A DNA stretch of 64,000 nucleotides from Porticoccus hydrocarbonoclasticus MCTG13d. Its GTDB lineage: Bacteria > Pseudomonadota > Gammaproteobacteria > Pseudomonadales > Porticoccaceae. A model generated the notes under the pieces. It did no database searches and was not told the origin of the DNA. It saw only the letters and a list, made by a program, of their open reading frames with translations. The position numbers and the translations under genes are program-made. Numbering within the stretch: the first letter of the stretch is position 1; the number at the start of each line of letters is the position of its first letter. Location of the stretch: positions 2,294,001-2,358,000 of the forward strand of contig NZ_JQMM01000001.1 of the NCBI RefSeq assembly GCF_000744735.1, in the 5' to 3' direction. Shown in pieces: positions 1 through 8,937 of this stretch.

Positions 1-764
1 TAGTTAGAGGCGTGGTCGCTGCGGAATACGGTGCGCTCCAGTTCCAGGGTATCCAGCAGAATTTCCATTTCCTGAAACAGTTGCTGCTGGGTCAGTGGTT
101 GGAATTCGCCACCAAAACCTTGCTGAAACCGTTCAATGCCTCCGGGGAAGCTCACTACCAAAGTTGAAAGAAATTCCGGCTGGGCCTCGTTCATTAATTT
201 CGCGGAGTTGATGGCGTGCTGCTCGGTGTATTGTTGCCCGCCAAGCCCATTGAGGATCATCACCGAGCTTTTCATACCCGCTTGTTTGATCTTGTGTAGC
301 GCGTCCAGTGACGAGGCGTAGGTTTCGCCCTTGTCGATTTTTTCCAGCACCAGATCGTCGCCGGATTCACAACCCACATACATCAGGCTGAGGCCGAGCT
401 GTTGCAGCTCCGTCAGTTCTTCAACGGATTTATTTTTCAGGTTGCGGGGCAGACAGTACGAGGAAATGCGCTGCACATCCGGAAAATATTGGCGGATAGC
501 CAGCAGAAGCTCCCTGAGGCGGCGAAAGGACAGGGTCATGGCATCGCCATCGGCCAGAAATACCCGGCGCACCGGGTAGCCGCTGCTGGCCACCTGTTGC
601 AGTTCCTGTTCAATCTCGGACTGGGGTTTGACGCTGAATTTTTTCTGGGGCGCGGTGTACATCTCGCAGAAGGTGCAGCGATTCCAGGAACAGCCGTTGG
701 TGACCTGTAAAATCAGCGAGCGGGCTTCGCTGGGGGGACGAAAAAGGGGTTCTATATAATCCAT
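1..764 (-). CDS. Radical SAM protein (3'-truncated by window edge)
   Basis: About 254 residues are visible from an ATG at 764; the C-terminus lies beyond the left edge. The cluster motif is CSWNRCTFC (residues 25-33), giving C-x4-C-x2-C, followed by EMY. This spacing is the form I associate with a family of free-standing radical SAM proteins carrying a GCSxNxCxFCxMY signature. Further in, a YVGCESGDD segment and a VMILNGLGG segment fit the usual SAM-binding strands of the barrel. The cysteines should bind a [4Fe-4S] cluster that cleaves SAM to a 5'-deoxyadenosyl radical; the substrate is unknown. It stands alone, separated from cysS by a palindromic repeat. Fold confident, function not assigned. 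Confidence 0.85.
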   Translation of the reverse strand, partial: MDYIEPLFRPPSEARSLILQVTNGCSWNRCTFCEMYTAPQKKFSVKPQSEIEQELQQVASSGYPVRRVFLADGDAMTLSFRRLRELLLAIRQYFPDVQRISSYCLPRNLKNKSVEELTELQQLGLSLMYVGCESGDDLVLEKIDKGETYASSLDALHKIKQAGMKSSVMILNGLGGQQYTEQHAINSAKLMNEAQPEFLSTLVVSFPGGIERFQQGFGGEFQPLTQQQLFQEMEILLDTLELERTVFRSDHASN

Positions 765-822
765 AGACCTATCCTACCCTGTTGCGAAAAAGTTAGGGCC
801 CTTTATGCACTTGGATAAAACC

Positions 823-968
823 CTAGAAGCTGTTTCATAACGTCACGAGCGAAGGTGAGACAAGGCAAAAATGGCCGAAAAAGCGGAGTTTACATTGAGT
901 AAATGAGCAATTTGAGGCCATTTTTAACACAGTATCACCGAGCGCAGTAGTTATGAAATAGCTTCTAG
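823..968. repeat. MITE-like imperfect palindrome with 18-bp terminal inverted repeats
   Basis: The left end ctagaagctgtttcataa (823-840) and the right end ttatgaaatagcttctag (951-968) are inverted copies with one mismatch. Inside are a second pair, aaaaatggcc near 866-875 and ggccattttt near 916-925, so the whole 146 bp can fold into a long stem. It has no coding capacity. The right end overlaps the cysS stop codon (TAG, 965-967 on the minus strand). Similar palindromes are, from memory, dispersed in marine gammaproteobacteria. A non-autonomous mobile element (MITE) is the best reading; a purely structural 3' element is possible. Confidence 0.7.
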
Positions 969-2362
969 TCCCGGCGCCAGGTTGTGCCTTCTCTGGAGTC
1001 TTCGAGAACGACACCCTGTGCCGCCAGGTCATCGCGAATCTGGTCGGCGCGGGCGAAGTCACGATTTTTCTTGGCAGCGACGCGCTCGGCAATCAGTGTT
1101 TCGATTTGTTCGGCGTCCGGGCCATCGCTGGCGATTCCCTGCAGAAAGGTTTTGGGTTCCACCGTGAAGATACCGAACACACCGCCCAACGCTTTTAACT
1201 CGGCGGCCAGTTTCGCCGCCTGAGCCGGGTCGGTTTTGGCACAGGTGTTCATGTCCCGCACCAGGTCATACATGGCGGCCAGTGCATCGCGGGTGTTGAA
1301 GTCGTCATCCATGGATTCGACAAAACGGCGGTAGTAGTCACTGGCGTGCAGTGTATCGAGAGCTGCGGGAGCCGCTTCGGTAAAGGGAAGCAACGCGGTG
1401 TAGAAACGGTCGAGGCCGCCCTTGGCCTCGATCAGATTCTCTTCGGAATAATTGATGGGACTGCGGTAGTGACTGGACAGCAGGAAGTAGCGCACCACTT
1501 CCGGATGGTATTTTTTCAGCACTTCGCGGATGGTGAAGAAATTGTTCAGTGACTTGGACATTTTCTCGTTGTCCACCCGCACCGCACCGGCGTGCATCCA
1601 GTAATGCACGTATTTTTTACCGGTGGCGGATTCGCTCTGGGCGATTTCGTTTTCGTGGTGGGGAAACGGCAGATCCGGCCCGCCACCGTGGATATCGAAG
1701 GTGTCACCCAGACAACAGGTGGACATGGCGGAGCACTCGATATGCCAGCCGGGACGACCGGGGCCCCAGGGGGATTCCCAACTCACTTCGCCGGGTTTGG
1801 CACTTTTCCAGAGGGCAAAATCGCGGGGGTCTTCCTTGGCTTCGTCCACCTCGACGCGGGCACCAGCCAGCAGGTCTTCGGGGTTGCGACCACTGAGTTT
1901 GCCGTAGTCGGCAAACCGACTGACCCGGTAGTAGACATCACCATTGTCGGCGGCATAGGCGTAGTGGTTGTCCACCAGAATCTGCACCATGGCGAGGATA
2001 TCGTCCATATAGGCGGTGGCGCGGGGTTCCAGATCGGGCCGCAGCACACCAAGGGCATCCTCGTCCTCGTGCATGGCGTCGATCATCCGGTCGGTGAGCG
2101 CCGTATAGGGTTCGCCATTGTCGTTGGCGCGGTTGAGAATCTTGTCGTCGATGTCGGTAATGTTGCGCACGTAGGTGACATCCCAGCCCCGGGTTCTCAG
2201 GTAGCGGGTGATCACGTCAAACGCCACCAGTACCCGGGCGTGACCGATATGGCAGTAGTCGTAAACGGTGATACCGCAGACGTACATGCGAATCTTGCCC
2301 GCCTCGATGGGTTTGAAGACTTCTTTCTGCCGGGTCAGAGTGTTGTATAGAGTCAGTGCCAT
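965..2362 (-). CDS. cysS: Cysteinyl-tRNA synthetase
   Basis: Class Ia synthetase of 465 residues that charges tRNA-Cys in the cytoplasm. It starts [16 protein letters not shown], and I prefer this ATG over an upstream in-frame TTG because the family starts here. The HIGH-type ATP site is HIGHARV near residue 31. The zinc-ligand region includes the CGITVYD cysteine and the WHIECSAMS segment, and the KMSKS motif reads [10 protein letters not shown]. The C-terminus ends EGTTWRRD, the normal family ending, with the stop codon supplied by the edge of the adjacent palindromic repeat. It follows glnS on the same strand after 48 bp, so co-transcription is plausible. Confidence 0.97.
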   Translation of the reverse strand: MALTLYNTLTRQKEVFKPIEAGKIRMYVCGITVYDYCHIGHARVLVAFDVITRYLRTRGWDVTYVRNITDIDDKILNRANDNGEPYTALTDRMIDAMHEDEDALGVLRPDLEPRATAYMDDILAMVQILVDNHYAYAADNGDVYYRVSRFADYGKLSGRNPEDLLAGARVEVDEAKEDPRDFALWKSAKPGEVSWESPWGPGRPGWHIECSAMSTCCLGDTFDIHGGGPDLPFPHHENEIAQSESATGKKYVHYWMHAGAVRVDNEKMSKSLNNFFTIREVLKKYHPEVVRYFLLSSHYRSPINYSEENLIEAKGGLDRFYTALLPFTEAAPAALDTLHASDYYRRFVESMDDDFNTRDALAAMYDLVRDMNTCAKTDPAQAAKLAAELKALGGVFGIFTVEPKTFLQGIASDGPDAEQIETLIAERVAAKKNRDFARADQIRDDLAAQGVVLEDSREGTTWRRD

Positions 2363-2384
2363 AGTGCCTTGTCTTATCAATAAG

Positions 2385-2406
2385 CGGGGTCTTCAGTTGG
2401 ACCCCG
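2385..2406 (-). terminator. Hairpin between glnS and cysS
   Basis: A perfect 7-bp inverted repeat, cggggtc and gaccccg with an 8-nt loop, fills most of the glnS-cysS gap. No T-run follows on the minus strand, so it is a weak terminator or a processing/stability hairpin rather than a strong intrinsic terminator. Confidence 0.4.
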
Positions 2407-2410
2407 ACGG

Positions 2411-4081
2411 TCAGCTTTTCCAGTTATCCCTGAGTTCGATGGTGCGGTTAAACACCAGGGTATTCTCGCTACCGGATTCCGTATCCCGACAGAAATAACC
2501 TTCCCGCTCGAACTGATAGTTATCCCCTGCAACGGCCTCCGCAAGACCGATTTCGCCCTTGCAACCGGACAATACCGTCAGCGATGCCGGGTTGATGAAG
2601 TCGAGGAAGTTGCGATCGCCCGCCTCCGGCGCCGGATCGCTGAACAGCCGGTCATAGAGCCGCACTTCACAGTCCACGCACTCCGTCGCGGATACCCAGT
2701 GAACCACACCGCGGGGACGAATGCCCTCGGGCGGATCTTCGCCGTGAGTGCCGGGAATCATTTCCGCCAGAATTTCGACGATCTCGCCGCGGTCATCCTT
2801 CACCACTTCGTTGGCCTGAATGACACAGGCACCGCGCAGCCGCACCCACTCGCCGGGCACCAGCCGCTTGAATTTCTTGCGGGACAGACTGCTGTCTTCG
2901 TTGAAGTCCTCGCGGTCGATATAGATTTCCCGGGTAAAGGGCAATTGGCGCTCACCGAGGTCATCGCGATTGGGATGACCGGCCACAGTGCGCATGTCCA
3001 CCTCGCCGTCGGGCACATTGGTGAGCGTCACTTTCAGGGGATGCAGAACACACATGGCCCGCGGGGCATTGTCGTTGAGATCGTCACGGATAAAGTGCTC
3101 GAACTGGGCCATGTCCACCACACCGTCAGTCTTGGCCACTGCCAGGCTGTCACAGAAATTGCGAATTGCCCGGGGGGTTACGCCCCGACGGCGCAGACCG
3201 GAGAGCGTCGGCATACGCGGATCATTCCAGCCGCTGACATGGCCCTCATCCACCAGCTGTTTGAGCTTGCGTTTGCTGGTAATGCTGTAATTCAGATTGA
3301 GCCGGCCAAACTCGAACTGACGCGGCTTTGACGGCACCGGCAGATTGTCGATAAACCACTCGTACAACGGTCGGTTGGCGGCGAATTCCAGTGTGCAGAT
3401 GGAGTGGGTCACCCCCTCGATCGCATCTTCCTGACCGTGGGCGAAATCGTAGGAGGGGTAGATGTTCCAGGTGTCGCCGGTGCGGTGATGGGATCTTTTC
3501 TTGACCCGGTACAACACCGGGTCGCGCAGGTTGATATTGGGCGAGGCCATGTCAATCTTGGCCCGCAGGGTCATGCGGCCCTCGTCAATGGCACCGGTTT
3601 TCATCTGTTCCAGCAGTACCAGATTGTCTTCAACGGAACGATCCCGCCAGGGGCTGTTTTTGCCCGGCTCGGTGAGGGTGCCGCGGTATTCGCGCATCTG
3701 CTCGCCATTCAGCTCGCAGACAAAGGCCTTGCCCTCCCGAATCAGGTACTGGGCCCACAGGTACAACTGCTCGAAATAATCTGAGGCATAGCGCACCTCA
3801 CCATCCCACTGAAAACCCAGCCAGCGCACGTCGTCGATAATCGCCTTGACGTACTCGTCCTCTTCTTTTTCCGGATTGGTATCGTCAAAACGGAGGTTGC
3901 ACGCGCCACCGAACTGCTCGGCCAGCCCAAAGTTCAGGCAGATGGATTTGGCGTGCCCGAGGTGCAGGTAACCGTTGGGTTCCGGGGGAAAACGGGTGAT
4001 CACTCTCGTCACCGAGCCATCGGCCAGCTCCCGGGAGATCAACTGCTGAATAAAATTGAGCGGTTTATTATCGTCTGCCAT
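2411..4081 (-). CDS. glnS: Glutaminyl-tRNA synthetase
   Basis: Class Ib synthetase (556 residues) that charges tRNA-Gln. It begins MADDNKPLNFIQQL; earlier in-frame TTG and ATG codons exist, but this start matches the family N-terminus and has a GGGG tract about 8 nt upstream. The HIGH-type motif is RFPPEPNGYLHLGHAKS near residues 30-46. NLNYSITSKRKLKQLV carries the MSK-type loop (SKRK), and the C-terminal anticodon-binding beta-barrels run to the end. GlnRS is typical of gammaproteobacteria and eukaryotes, which supports the taxonomic reading. Transcribed leftwards with cysS. Confidence 0.97.
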   Translation of the reverse strand: MADDNKPLNFIQQLISRELADGSVTRVITRFPPEPNGYLHLGHAKSICLNFGLAEQFGGACNLRFDDTNPEKEEDEYVKAIIDDVRWLGFQWDGEVRYASDYFEQLYLWAQYLIREGKAFVCELNGEQMREYRGTLTEPGKNSPWRDRSVEDNLVLLEQMKTGAIDEGRMTLRAKIDMASPNINLRDPVLYRVKKRSHHRTGDTWNIYPSYDFAHGQEDAIEGVTHSICTLEFAANRPLYEWFIDNLPVPSKPRQFEFGRLNLNYSITSKRKLKQLVDEGHVSGWNDPRMPTLSGLRRRGVTPRAIRNFCDSLAVAKTDGVVDMAQFEHFIRDDLNDNAPRAMCVLHPLKVTLTNVPDGEVDMRTVAGHPNRDDLGERQLPFTREIYIDREDFNEDSSLSRKKFKRLVPGEWVRLRGACVIQANEVVKDDRGEIVEILAEMIPGTHGEDPPEGIRPRGVVHWVSATECVDCEVRLYDRLFSDPAPEAGDRNFLDFINPASLTVLSGCKGEIGLAEAVAGDNYQFEREGYFCRDTESGSENTLVFNRTIELRDNWKS

Positions 4082-4249
4082 ACTGCAGCCCCGCCGGGCC
4101 ATCCTCCGCAAAAAAGAGCCGGATTATAGCCTCCGGGGAAGCCTGTATAAACAACTGATCACCAACCGTCCGGGATTCTTCAGCTTCCGCCCTGTATGAA
4201 TCCTCTGCAAAACACCAGAATCGAGCTGTGAGTTAACCCTATTCCCGCC

Positions 4250-5149
4250 ATGCACCCCAATCTCCGAGCCATTCTCTACCTGCAGCTCTGCCTGATGTTT
4301 TTCCTGGTGGGCGACTCGGTGGCGAAGCGCCTGCTGGAGACAATTCCCCTCGGCCAGATGATCTGTCTGCGCACCGCCGCTTCATTGCTGGTACTGACGG
4401 CGTTTATTCTGGCCACCGGCCGCCTGCGAACCCTGCGTGTCAGCAAACCCGTGCACCAACTGTTGCGCAGCCTATTCTTTACCGTGATCAGCCTCGGCTA
4501 CTATGTGGCGATCAAGCATTTTCCGATCAGTGCAGTGAGTGCCGCGACTGCGGGTGCACCGATCCTGATTTCGGCCATATCGCCACTGATTCTCAAGGAG
4601 CGGGCCAACGCCATTCAGTGGCTGGCCACCATCACCGGTTTTATCGGAGTCTGCCTGGTACTGAAGCCGGATGTCAGCAATTCCGGCTGGCACTATCTGG
4701 CGCTGACGGTCCTGCCCCTCGCCTTTGCCATCATGATTCTCTGGTCGCGCTATCTGTCCCGCACCGAATCGGACTGGTCGATGAACTATTACATCTATAT
4801 CCCGCTTTTGCTGGCGGCATTTTTCTGGCAGCAGGAAGCCTGGATTGCCCTGGATAACAAAACGCTGCTGATGGTTCTGGTCTCCGGCAGCGGCGGAGCA
4901 TTTGGTTTTATCATGATGGTGGCGGCCTACCGGGTGGGCAAGCCGGTGATCGTGGCACCGTTTCAGTACACGGCCATCATCATGGCGCTCGGCGTGGATA
5001 TAATCTTCTGGCAGTTCTACCCCAACCTGGGCCTGTGGATCGGGATTGGCCTGATTCTGTTGTGCGCTGGAATACAGGGTTGGCAGGCACGCATTGAAGA
5101 ACCGGCGATCACCCCGCATCTGCGCCCGGAGGACACCCACACCCCCTGA
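4250..5149 (+). CDS. DMT-superfamily (EamA) permease
   Basis: A 299-residue, very hydrophobic protein with about ten predicted membrane helices in two EamA repeats (roughly residues 5-140 and 150-285). The first repeat includes the family's early glycine/serine pattern (FLVGDSVAKRLLE) and a mid-repeat AGAPILISAISPLILKE segment at the usual EamA junction. It is likely an inner-membrane exporter of a small metabolite; substrate cannot be predicted. It is divergent from glnS, with the 168-bp gap holding both promoters. The tail after residue 280 is hydrophilic. Start is the first ATG of the frame. Confidence 0.85.
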   Translation: MHPNLRAILYLQLCLMFFLVGDSVAKRLLETIPLGQMICLRTAASLLVLTAFILATGRLRTLRVSKPVHQLLRSLFFTVISLGYYVAIKHFPISAVSAATAGAPILISAISPLILKERANAIQWLATITGFIGVCLVLKPDVSNSGWHYLALTVLPLAFAIMILWSRYLSRTESDWSMNYYIYIPLLLAAFFWQQEAWIALDNKTLLMVLVSGSGGAFGFIMMVAAYRVGKPVIVAPFQYTAIIMALGVDIIFWQFYPNLGLWIGIGLILLCAGIQGWQARIEEPAITPHLRPEDTHTP

Positions 5150-5260
5150 ATTTGCTATGAAGCCCGGGCACTGGCGCCGGGCCAGAGTAAAGCGGTTTAA
5201 ATTCAACCCTGAAAAACGTAATATACGCACCTCTTTCGACAGTCACAGGGTTCACTACAG

Positions 5261-5770
5261 ATGATTACACTGCACACAAATTACGGCGATGTCAGCCTTG
5301 AGCTGGATTTCGATAATGCGCCGGTTTCCTCCGCTAATTTTTTGCAGTACTGCCGCGAAGGTTTCTATGAAGGAACCATCTTCCATCGCGTCATTGACGG
5401 ATTCATGATTCAGGGCGGCGGCATGACGGCCGATATGCAAAACAAACCTACTCGCGATCCCATTCAGAACGAGGCCGATAACGGTCTCGCCAATGAAACC
5501 GGCACCCTGGCGATGGCACGGACCAATGATCCCCATTCCGCCAGTTCACAGTTCTTCATCAACGTTTCCGACAACACTTTTCTCAACCACAGCGGCAAGA
5601 ACCCCCAGGGTTGGGGCTATGCGGTATTTGCCCGGGTCACCGATGGCATGGATGTGGTCAACAAAATCAAGGGTGTACCCACTGGCCGTCACGGCATGCA
5701 TCAGGATGTGCCCAAGGATCCGGTGGAAATCCAGAAGGTCACCGTCAGCGATGCTTACGCGGATAAATAA
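5261..5770 (+). CDS. ppiB: Peptidyl-prolyl cis-trans isomerase B (cyclophilin)
   Basis: A 169-residue cytoplasmic cyclophilin catalysing cis-trans isomerisation of prolyl bonds. The signature [14 protein letters not shown] (near residues 45-58) contains the catalytic arginine, and ASSQFFIN (near residues 97-104) carries the active-site Gln/Phe pair. No signal peptide, consistent with the cytoplasmic PpiB rather than periplasmic PpiA. lpxH follows after a 30-bp gap on the same strand; this ppiB-lpxH order is common in gammaproteobacteria. A terminator-shaped hairpin lies just inside lpxH. Confidence 0.96.
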   Translation: MITLHTNYGDVSLELDFDNAPVSSANFLQYCREGFYEGTIFHRVIDGFMIQGGGMTADMQNKPTRDPIQNEADNGLANETGTLAMARTNDPHSASSQFFINVSDNTFLNHSGKNPQGWGYAVFARVTDGMDVVNKIKGVPTGRHGMHQDVPKDPVEIQKVTVSDAYADK

Positions 5771-5800
5771 GGTCACTCCAGGCCATGGCAGGTGGTGCTG

Positions 5801-6523
5801 ATGACCACACTGCTGATATCCGATCTGCACCTTTCCCCAGAACGCCCGGCGGTAACCCGGGCGTTTTTTGCTTTTCTGGAAAATCACGCCGACGACATCA
5901 AGGCGCTGTATATCCTCGGCGATCTGTTCGAGGCATGGGTCGGGGATGATGACCCCGCGCCACTGGCCCGCCAGGTGATTGCAGCGCTGAAAAAACTGTC
6001 CGATAGCGGTGTCAGACTATTCTTTACCCACGGCAACCGCGATTTCTTGATCGGCAAACAATTCGCCCGGGAAAGCGGAGCCACCCTGCTGCCCGACCAC
6101 CATCTTGACGAGCTGGGCGGCCAGCGCGTGCTGCTTCTGCATGGTGATACCCTGTGTACCGGCGATGCCGACTATCAGAAATTTCGCCGCAAGTACCGCC
6201 ATCCGCTGGTGAAATTTCTGTTGCGCCACCTGCCGCTCAAAAAACGTCAGAAGATGGCGGTGGAGTGGCGGCAGAAGAGCATGCGAGCCAACGCCAACAA
6301 GTCGGACAATATCATGGATGTGTCGGAGGAGACTGTGGCGCAACTGATGGCACAGTACCAGGTGAAACTGATGATTCACGGCCACACCCACCGCCCCTAT
6401 CACCACCATATGGCCTTTGGTGAACGGCTGGTTCTGGGTGACTGGCATCAACGGGGCTGGTATATCCGCATCGAAGGAGACCACCCGCCGGAACTGATTT
6501 CCTTCCCCATCGAAGAAAGCTGA
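5801..6523 (+). CDS. lpxH: UDP-2,3-diacylglucosamine diphosphatase
   Basis: A 240-residue metallophosphoesterase that cleaves UDP-2,3-diacylglucosamine to lipid X and UMP in lipid A synthesis, at the inner face of the membrane. Metal-binding motifs are in order: DLHL near residue 8, GDLFEAW near 40, GNRDF near 79, LLHGDTL near 113 and HGHTHRP near 194. The ATG at 5801 gives MTTLLISDLHL like the E. coli protein and has a CAGGTGG sequence upstream; a GTG three codons earlier is the alternative. Its 3' end meets the leftward ABC permease gene with only 9 bp between. Confidence 0.96.
   Translation: MTTLLISDLHLSPERPAVTRAFFAFLENHADDIKALYILGDLFEAWVGDDDPAPLARQVIAALKKLSDSGVRLFFTHGNRDFLIGKQFARESGATLLPDHHLDELGGQRVLLLHGDTLCTGDADYQKFRRKYRHPLVKFLLRHLPLKKRQKMAVEWRQKSMRANANKSDNIMDVSEETVAQLMAQYQVKLMIHGHTHRPYHHHMAFGERLVLGDWHQRGWYIRIEGDHPPELISFPIEES
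5841..5869 (+). terminator. Terminator-like hairpin inside the 5' part of lpxH
   Basis: AACGCCCGG (5841-5849) pairs perfectly with CCGGGCGTT (5857-5865) across a 7-nt loop, and the 3' arm runs into a T-tract ending at 5869. Short flanking ccag/ctgg arms (5837-5840, 5876-5879) extend it. It has the shape of an intrinsic terminator but lies within codons 14-23 of lpxH, 70 bp after the ppiB stop. It could cause partial termination of ppiB transcripts. Confidence 0.5.
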
Positions 6524-6532
6524 ACCAGGCGT

Positions 6533-7729
6533 CTATTCAGCCCTGAGGGCATCAATAGGGCTGAGCCGGGTGGCATTCAGCGCTGGCCGCACACCGGCCA
6601 TCAGGCCGATCAGCATGGACACCAACAGCGCCACCAATACGATTTCCCCCTTCAGGGCCACCGGCAGTCCCGGCACAAACAGCCGTACGCCCACCACCAG
6701 CAGTGCAATCACCAGCACACCGGCCAGCCCGCCCACCAACCCCAGCATTACCGCCTCACCCAGAAACAGGTTGCGAACCTGACTGCGGGTGCTACCCAGA
6801 GCCCGCAACAACCCCACCTCGGAGGTGCGTTCGGTCACGGTGATCATCAGGATGGTGGTGATGCCGACGGCTCCCACCAGCAGGGAAATCGCCCCCAGCC
6901 CGCCGCCGGCGTATTTCAGGATGCGCAGGATATTGTCCATGGTCGCCATCATCTGATCCTGGGTGACGATGGTGAAATCCTCGAAACCGTGGCGCTCGAT
7001 CAACAGCCGCCTGATGTTTTCCGTGAGTCGCTCGGTGGGCACGGCGGGGCTGTAGAAAACGTCCACCTCCATGAGGCTTTCGCGGTTGAATATCTGCAGT
7101 CCCTTGTTGGCGGGGATATAGATCATGTCGTCCAGATCGGTGCCAAGAAACTGCCCTTTGGGCGCCATGACGCCGATCACCCGGAAACGGTTGCCGCCAA
7201 TGTGGACAAACTCTCCCAGGGGATTGTCACCGCCAAACAACTCCCGTTTCAGTTTGCTGCCCAGTACCGCAAAGGCCCGCGCCCGCTGAATATCCTCCTG
7301 GGGCAGAAACGAACCCTGTGACACCTCCAGTTTCCAGGCCTTGTCCGCCAGGGCGCCGACGCCGGCCACATCGGTGTAGCGGCTGCGCCCCACAGCCTTG
7401 ATCTGCGCGGTGCCGAACACCACCGGCACCACCTGCTCCACTCCCGGGATGCGCTTCAGCGCTTCGGAGTCCTCCAGGGACAGGGGACGGGTGGTGTTGA
7501 GGATACCGCCCATGCCAAAGGTCTCTGTCTTGCCCGGGGTAATGGCGACAATATGGCTGCCGAACTGGGTAAATTCCTGAATGACGAATTGCCGCAGCCC
7601 CTCTCCCAAAGAACTCAGCAACACCATGGCTGCAATACCAATGGCAAAACCGACGATGGTCAGTACAGATCGCAGGCGCTGCATCCACAGGGCCCGGAAA
7701 ATCCAGCGCAGGTAATCGAGAAAATTCAC
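6533..7729 (-). CDS. MacB-like ABC transporter permease (second permease)
   Basis: A 398-residue FtsX/MacB-type permease: an N-terminal helix (VLTIVGFAIGIAAMVLLSS), a large periplasmic MacB-PCD domain (about residues 45-260), then three C-terminal helices. The GTG start at 7729 overlaps the TGA of the upstream permease (GTGA), indicating translational coupling; this frame extends upstream without a stop, but that part is antisense-like GC-rich sequence and not family-like. It is the last gene of the leftward adaptor-ATPase-permease-permease operon. It probably pairs with the other permease as a heterodimer driving export of an antibiotic, peptide or lipid. Confidence 0.88.
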   Translation of the reverse strand: MNFLDYLRWIFRALWMQRLRSVLTIVGFAIGIAAMVLLSSLGEGLRQFVIQEFTQFGSHIVAITPGKTETFGMGGILNTTRPLSLEDSEALKRIPGVEQVVPVVFGTAQIKAVGRSRYTDVAGVGALADKAWKLEVSQGSFLPQEDIQRARAFAVLGSKLKRELFGGDNPLGEFVHIGGNRFRVIGVMAPKGQFLGTDLDDMIYIPANKGLQIFNRESLMEVDVFYSPAVPTERLTENIRRLLIERHGFEDFTIVTQDQMMATMDNILRILKYAGGGLGAISLLVGAVGITTILMITVTERTSEVGLLRALGSTRSQVRNLFLGEAVMLGLVGGLAGVLVIALLVVGVRLFVPGLPVALKGEIVLVALLVSMLIGLMAGVRPALNATRLSPIDALRAE

Positions 7730-8937
7730 AGGTCCTGCCCCCGCATGGCCAGCACCGGGTCCAGGGCCGCCGCACGCCGCGCCGGAATCAGCGAGAACAC
7801 CAGCCCCGACAACAGCGCCGTACCCACCGCTGCGGGCACCGACCACCAGGGAGGCGCCAGCGGAAAGGCGGGCCATAGCCGGGCGACAACCAGCACCGCC
7901 ACCCAAGCCACGGCAACGCCGGCCACGGAACCCAGGCTCACCAGCAGCAGGGATTCCCCGAGAAACAGTTGCCTCACCTGACGACTACTGCCGCCCAACG
8001 CTTTCAACAGACCAATTTCCCGGCGCCGCTGGCTGACGGAAATCAGACTGATATTCATGATCAGAATACCGGCCACCAGCAGACTGATCGCGGCAATGGC
8101 GGCGATGGCCAGGGTCAGGGTGGTGAGGATGTTGTTGAAGGCCGCCAGCATGGAATCCTGGCTGATCAGGGTAACGTCATCCTCGCCCTCGTGGCGCTCG
8201 CGGATAACCCCCCGCACCCGCTCTTCAACCCGGTCGAAATCGGCATTGGCATCCAGTTCCAGCAGCACCCGAAACAGTCCCGGCGAATTGAACATCTGTT
8301 CGGCGGTGCGCACCGGCACAATGATCATGTCCCGCAGATCCAGCCCGAGGGACTCGCCGCGCTCCTCCAGCACGCCGATTACCCGCATGCGGCGATCACC
8401 CGCCCGCACCCACTCGCCGATGGCGCGGCGGTTACCGAACAATTCCCGTTTCAGCTTGGAGCCCAGTACACACACCGCCAGGGCTTCACTGTCTGCGCGC
8501 TCCGGCAGAATTTTGCCCTGGGCCACATCCATTTTTCGTACCTGGAATATCGCCGCGGTACTGCCCAACACGATCACCTCACGGGAGCGACTGCCCCGAG
8601 TCACCGGCGCAGTGCCGGCAATCACCGGCGCCACCGCCCTGATTGCCGGCAGGCGCTCCAGCGCCTGGGCATCTTCCAGGGTCAGGTCCCGGGGCGCGGC
8701 GCCGTAGATGGGTGGCGCGCCGCCGGTGGTTTCCTTGCGGCCGGGCAGAACGATCAGCAACTGATTGCCCAGCGCCGAGAATTCCCGGTCCACGTAGCGG
8801 CGGGCGCCTTCACCCAGGCTGGTGAGCATAATTACCGAGGCAACGCCCAGCCCCACCGCGAGCAATAGCAGCACGGTGCGCACCCGATGGCGCAAAAAGA
8901 GCTGACCGTTAAAGTGCAGTTGATCCAGCAGGCGCAT
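7726..8937 (-). CDS. MacB-like ABC transporter permease (first permease)
   Basis: A 403-residue permease with the same plan as its downstream neighbour: an N-terminal helix (TVLLLLAVGLGVASVIML), a periplasmic MacB-PCD domain, and C-terminal helices ending in LDPVLAMRGQ, the usual family tail. I chose the ATG at 8937 (MRLLDQL) with GGTGA just upstream; an ATG 33 bp earlier is possible. It overlaps the 3' end of the ATPase gene by 29 bp. Sequence is clearly related to, but diverged from, the second permease, consistent with an old duplication. Confidence 0.88.
   Translation of the reverse strand: MRLLDQLHFNGQLFLRHRVRTVLLLLAVGLGVASVIMLTSLGEGARRYVDREFSALGNQLLIVLPGRKETTGGAPPIYGAAPRDLTLEDAQALERLPAIRAVAPVIAGTAPVTRGSRSREVIVLGSTAAIFQVRKMDVAQGKILPERADSEALAVCVLGSKLKRELFGNRRAIGEWVRAGDRRMRVIGVLEERGESLGLDLRDMIIVPVRTAEQMFNSPGLFRVLLELDANADFDRVEERVRGVIRERHEGEDDVTLISQDSMLAAFNNILTTLTLAIAAIAAISLLVAGILIMNISLISVSQRRREIGLLKALGGSSRQVRQLFLGESLLLVSLGSVAGVAVAWVAVLVVARLWPAFPLAPPWWSVPAAVGTALLSGLVFSLIPARRAAALDPVLAMRGQDL

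Noticed and set aside
1592-2350. Long plus-strand frame opposite cysS
   Set aside because: Antisense shadow of a confidently identified synthetase; Gly/Val-rich low-complexity composition typical of codon-complement reading.
7969-8868. 299-codon frame opposite the first MacB-like permease
   Set aside because: Shadow of the permease; Gln/His-rich composition and no motifs.
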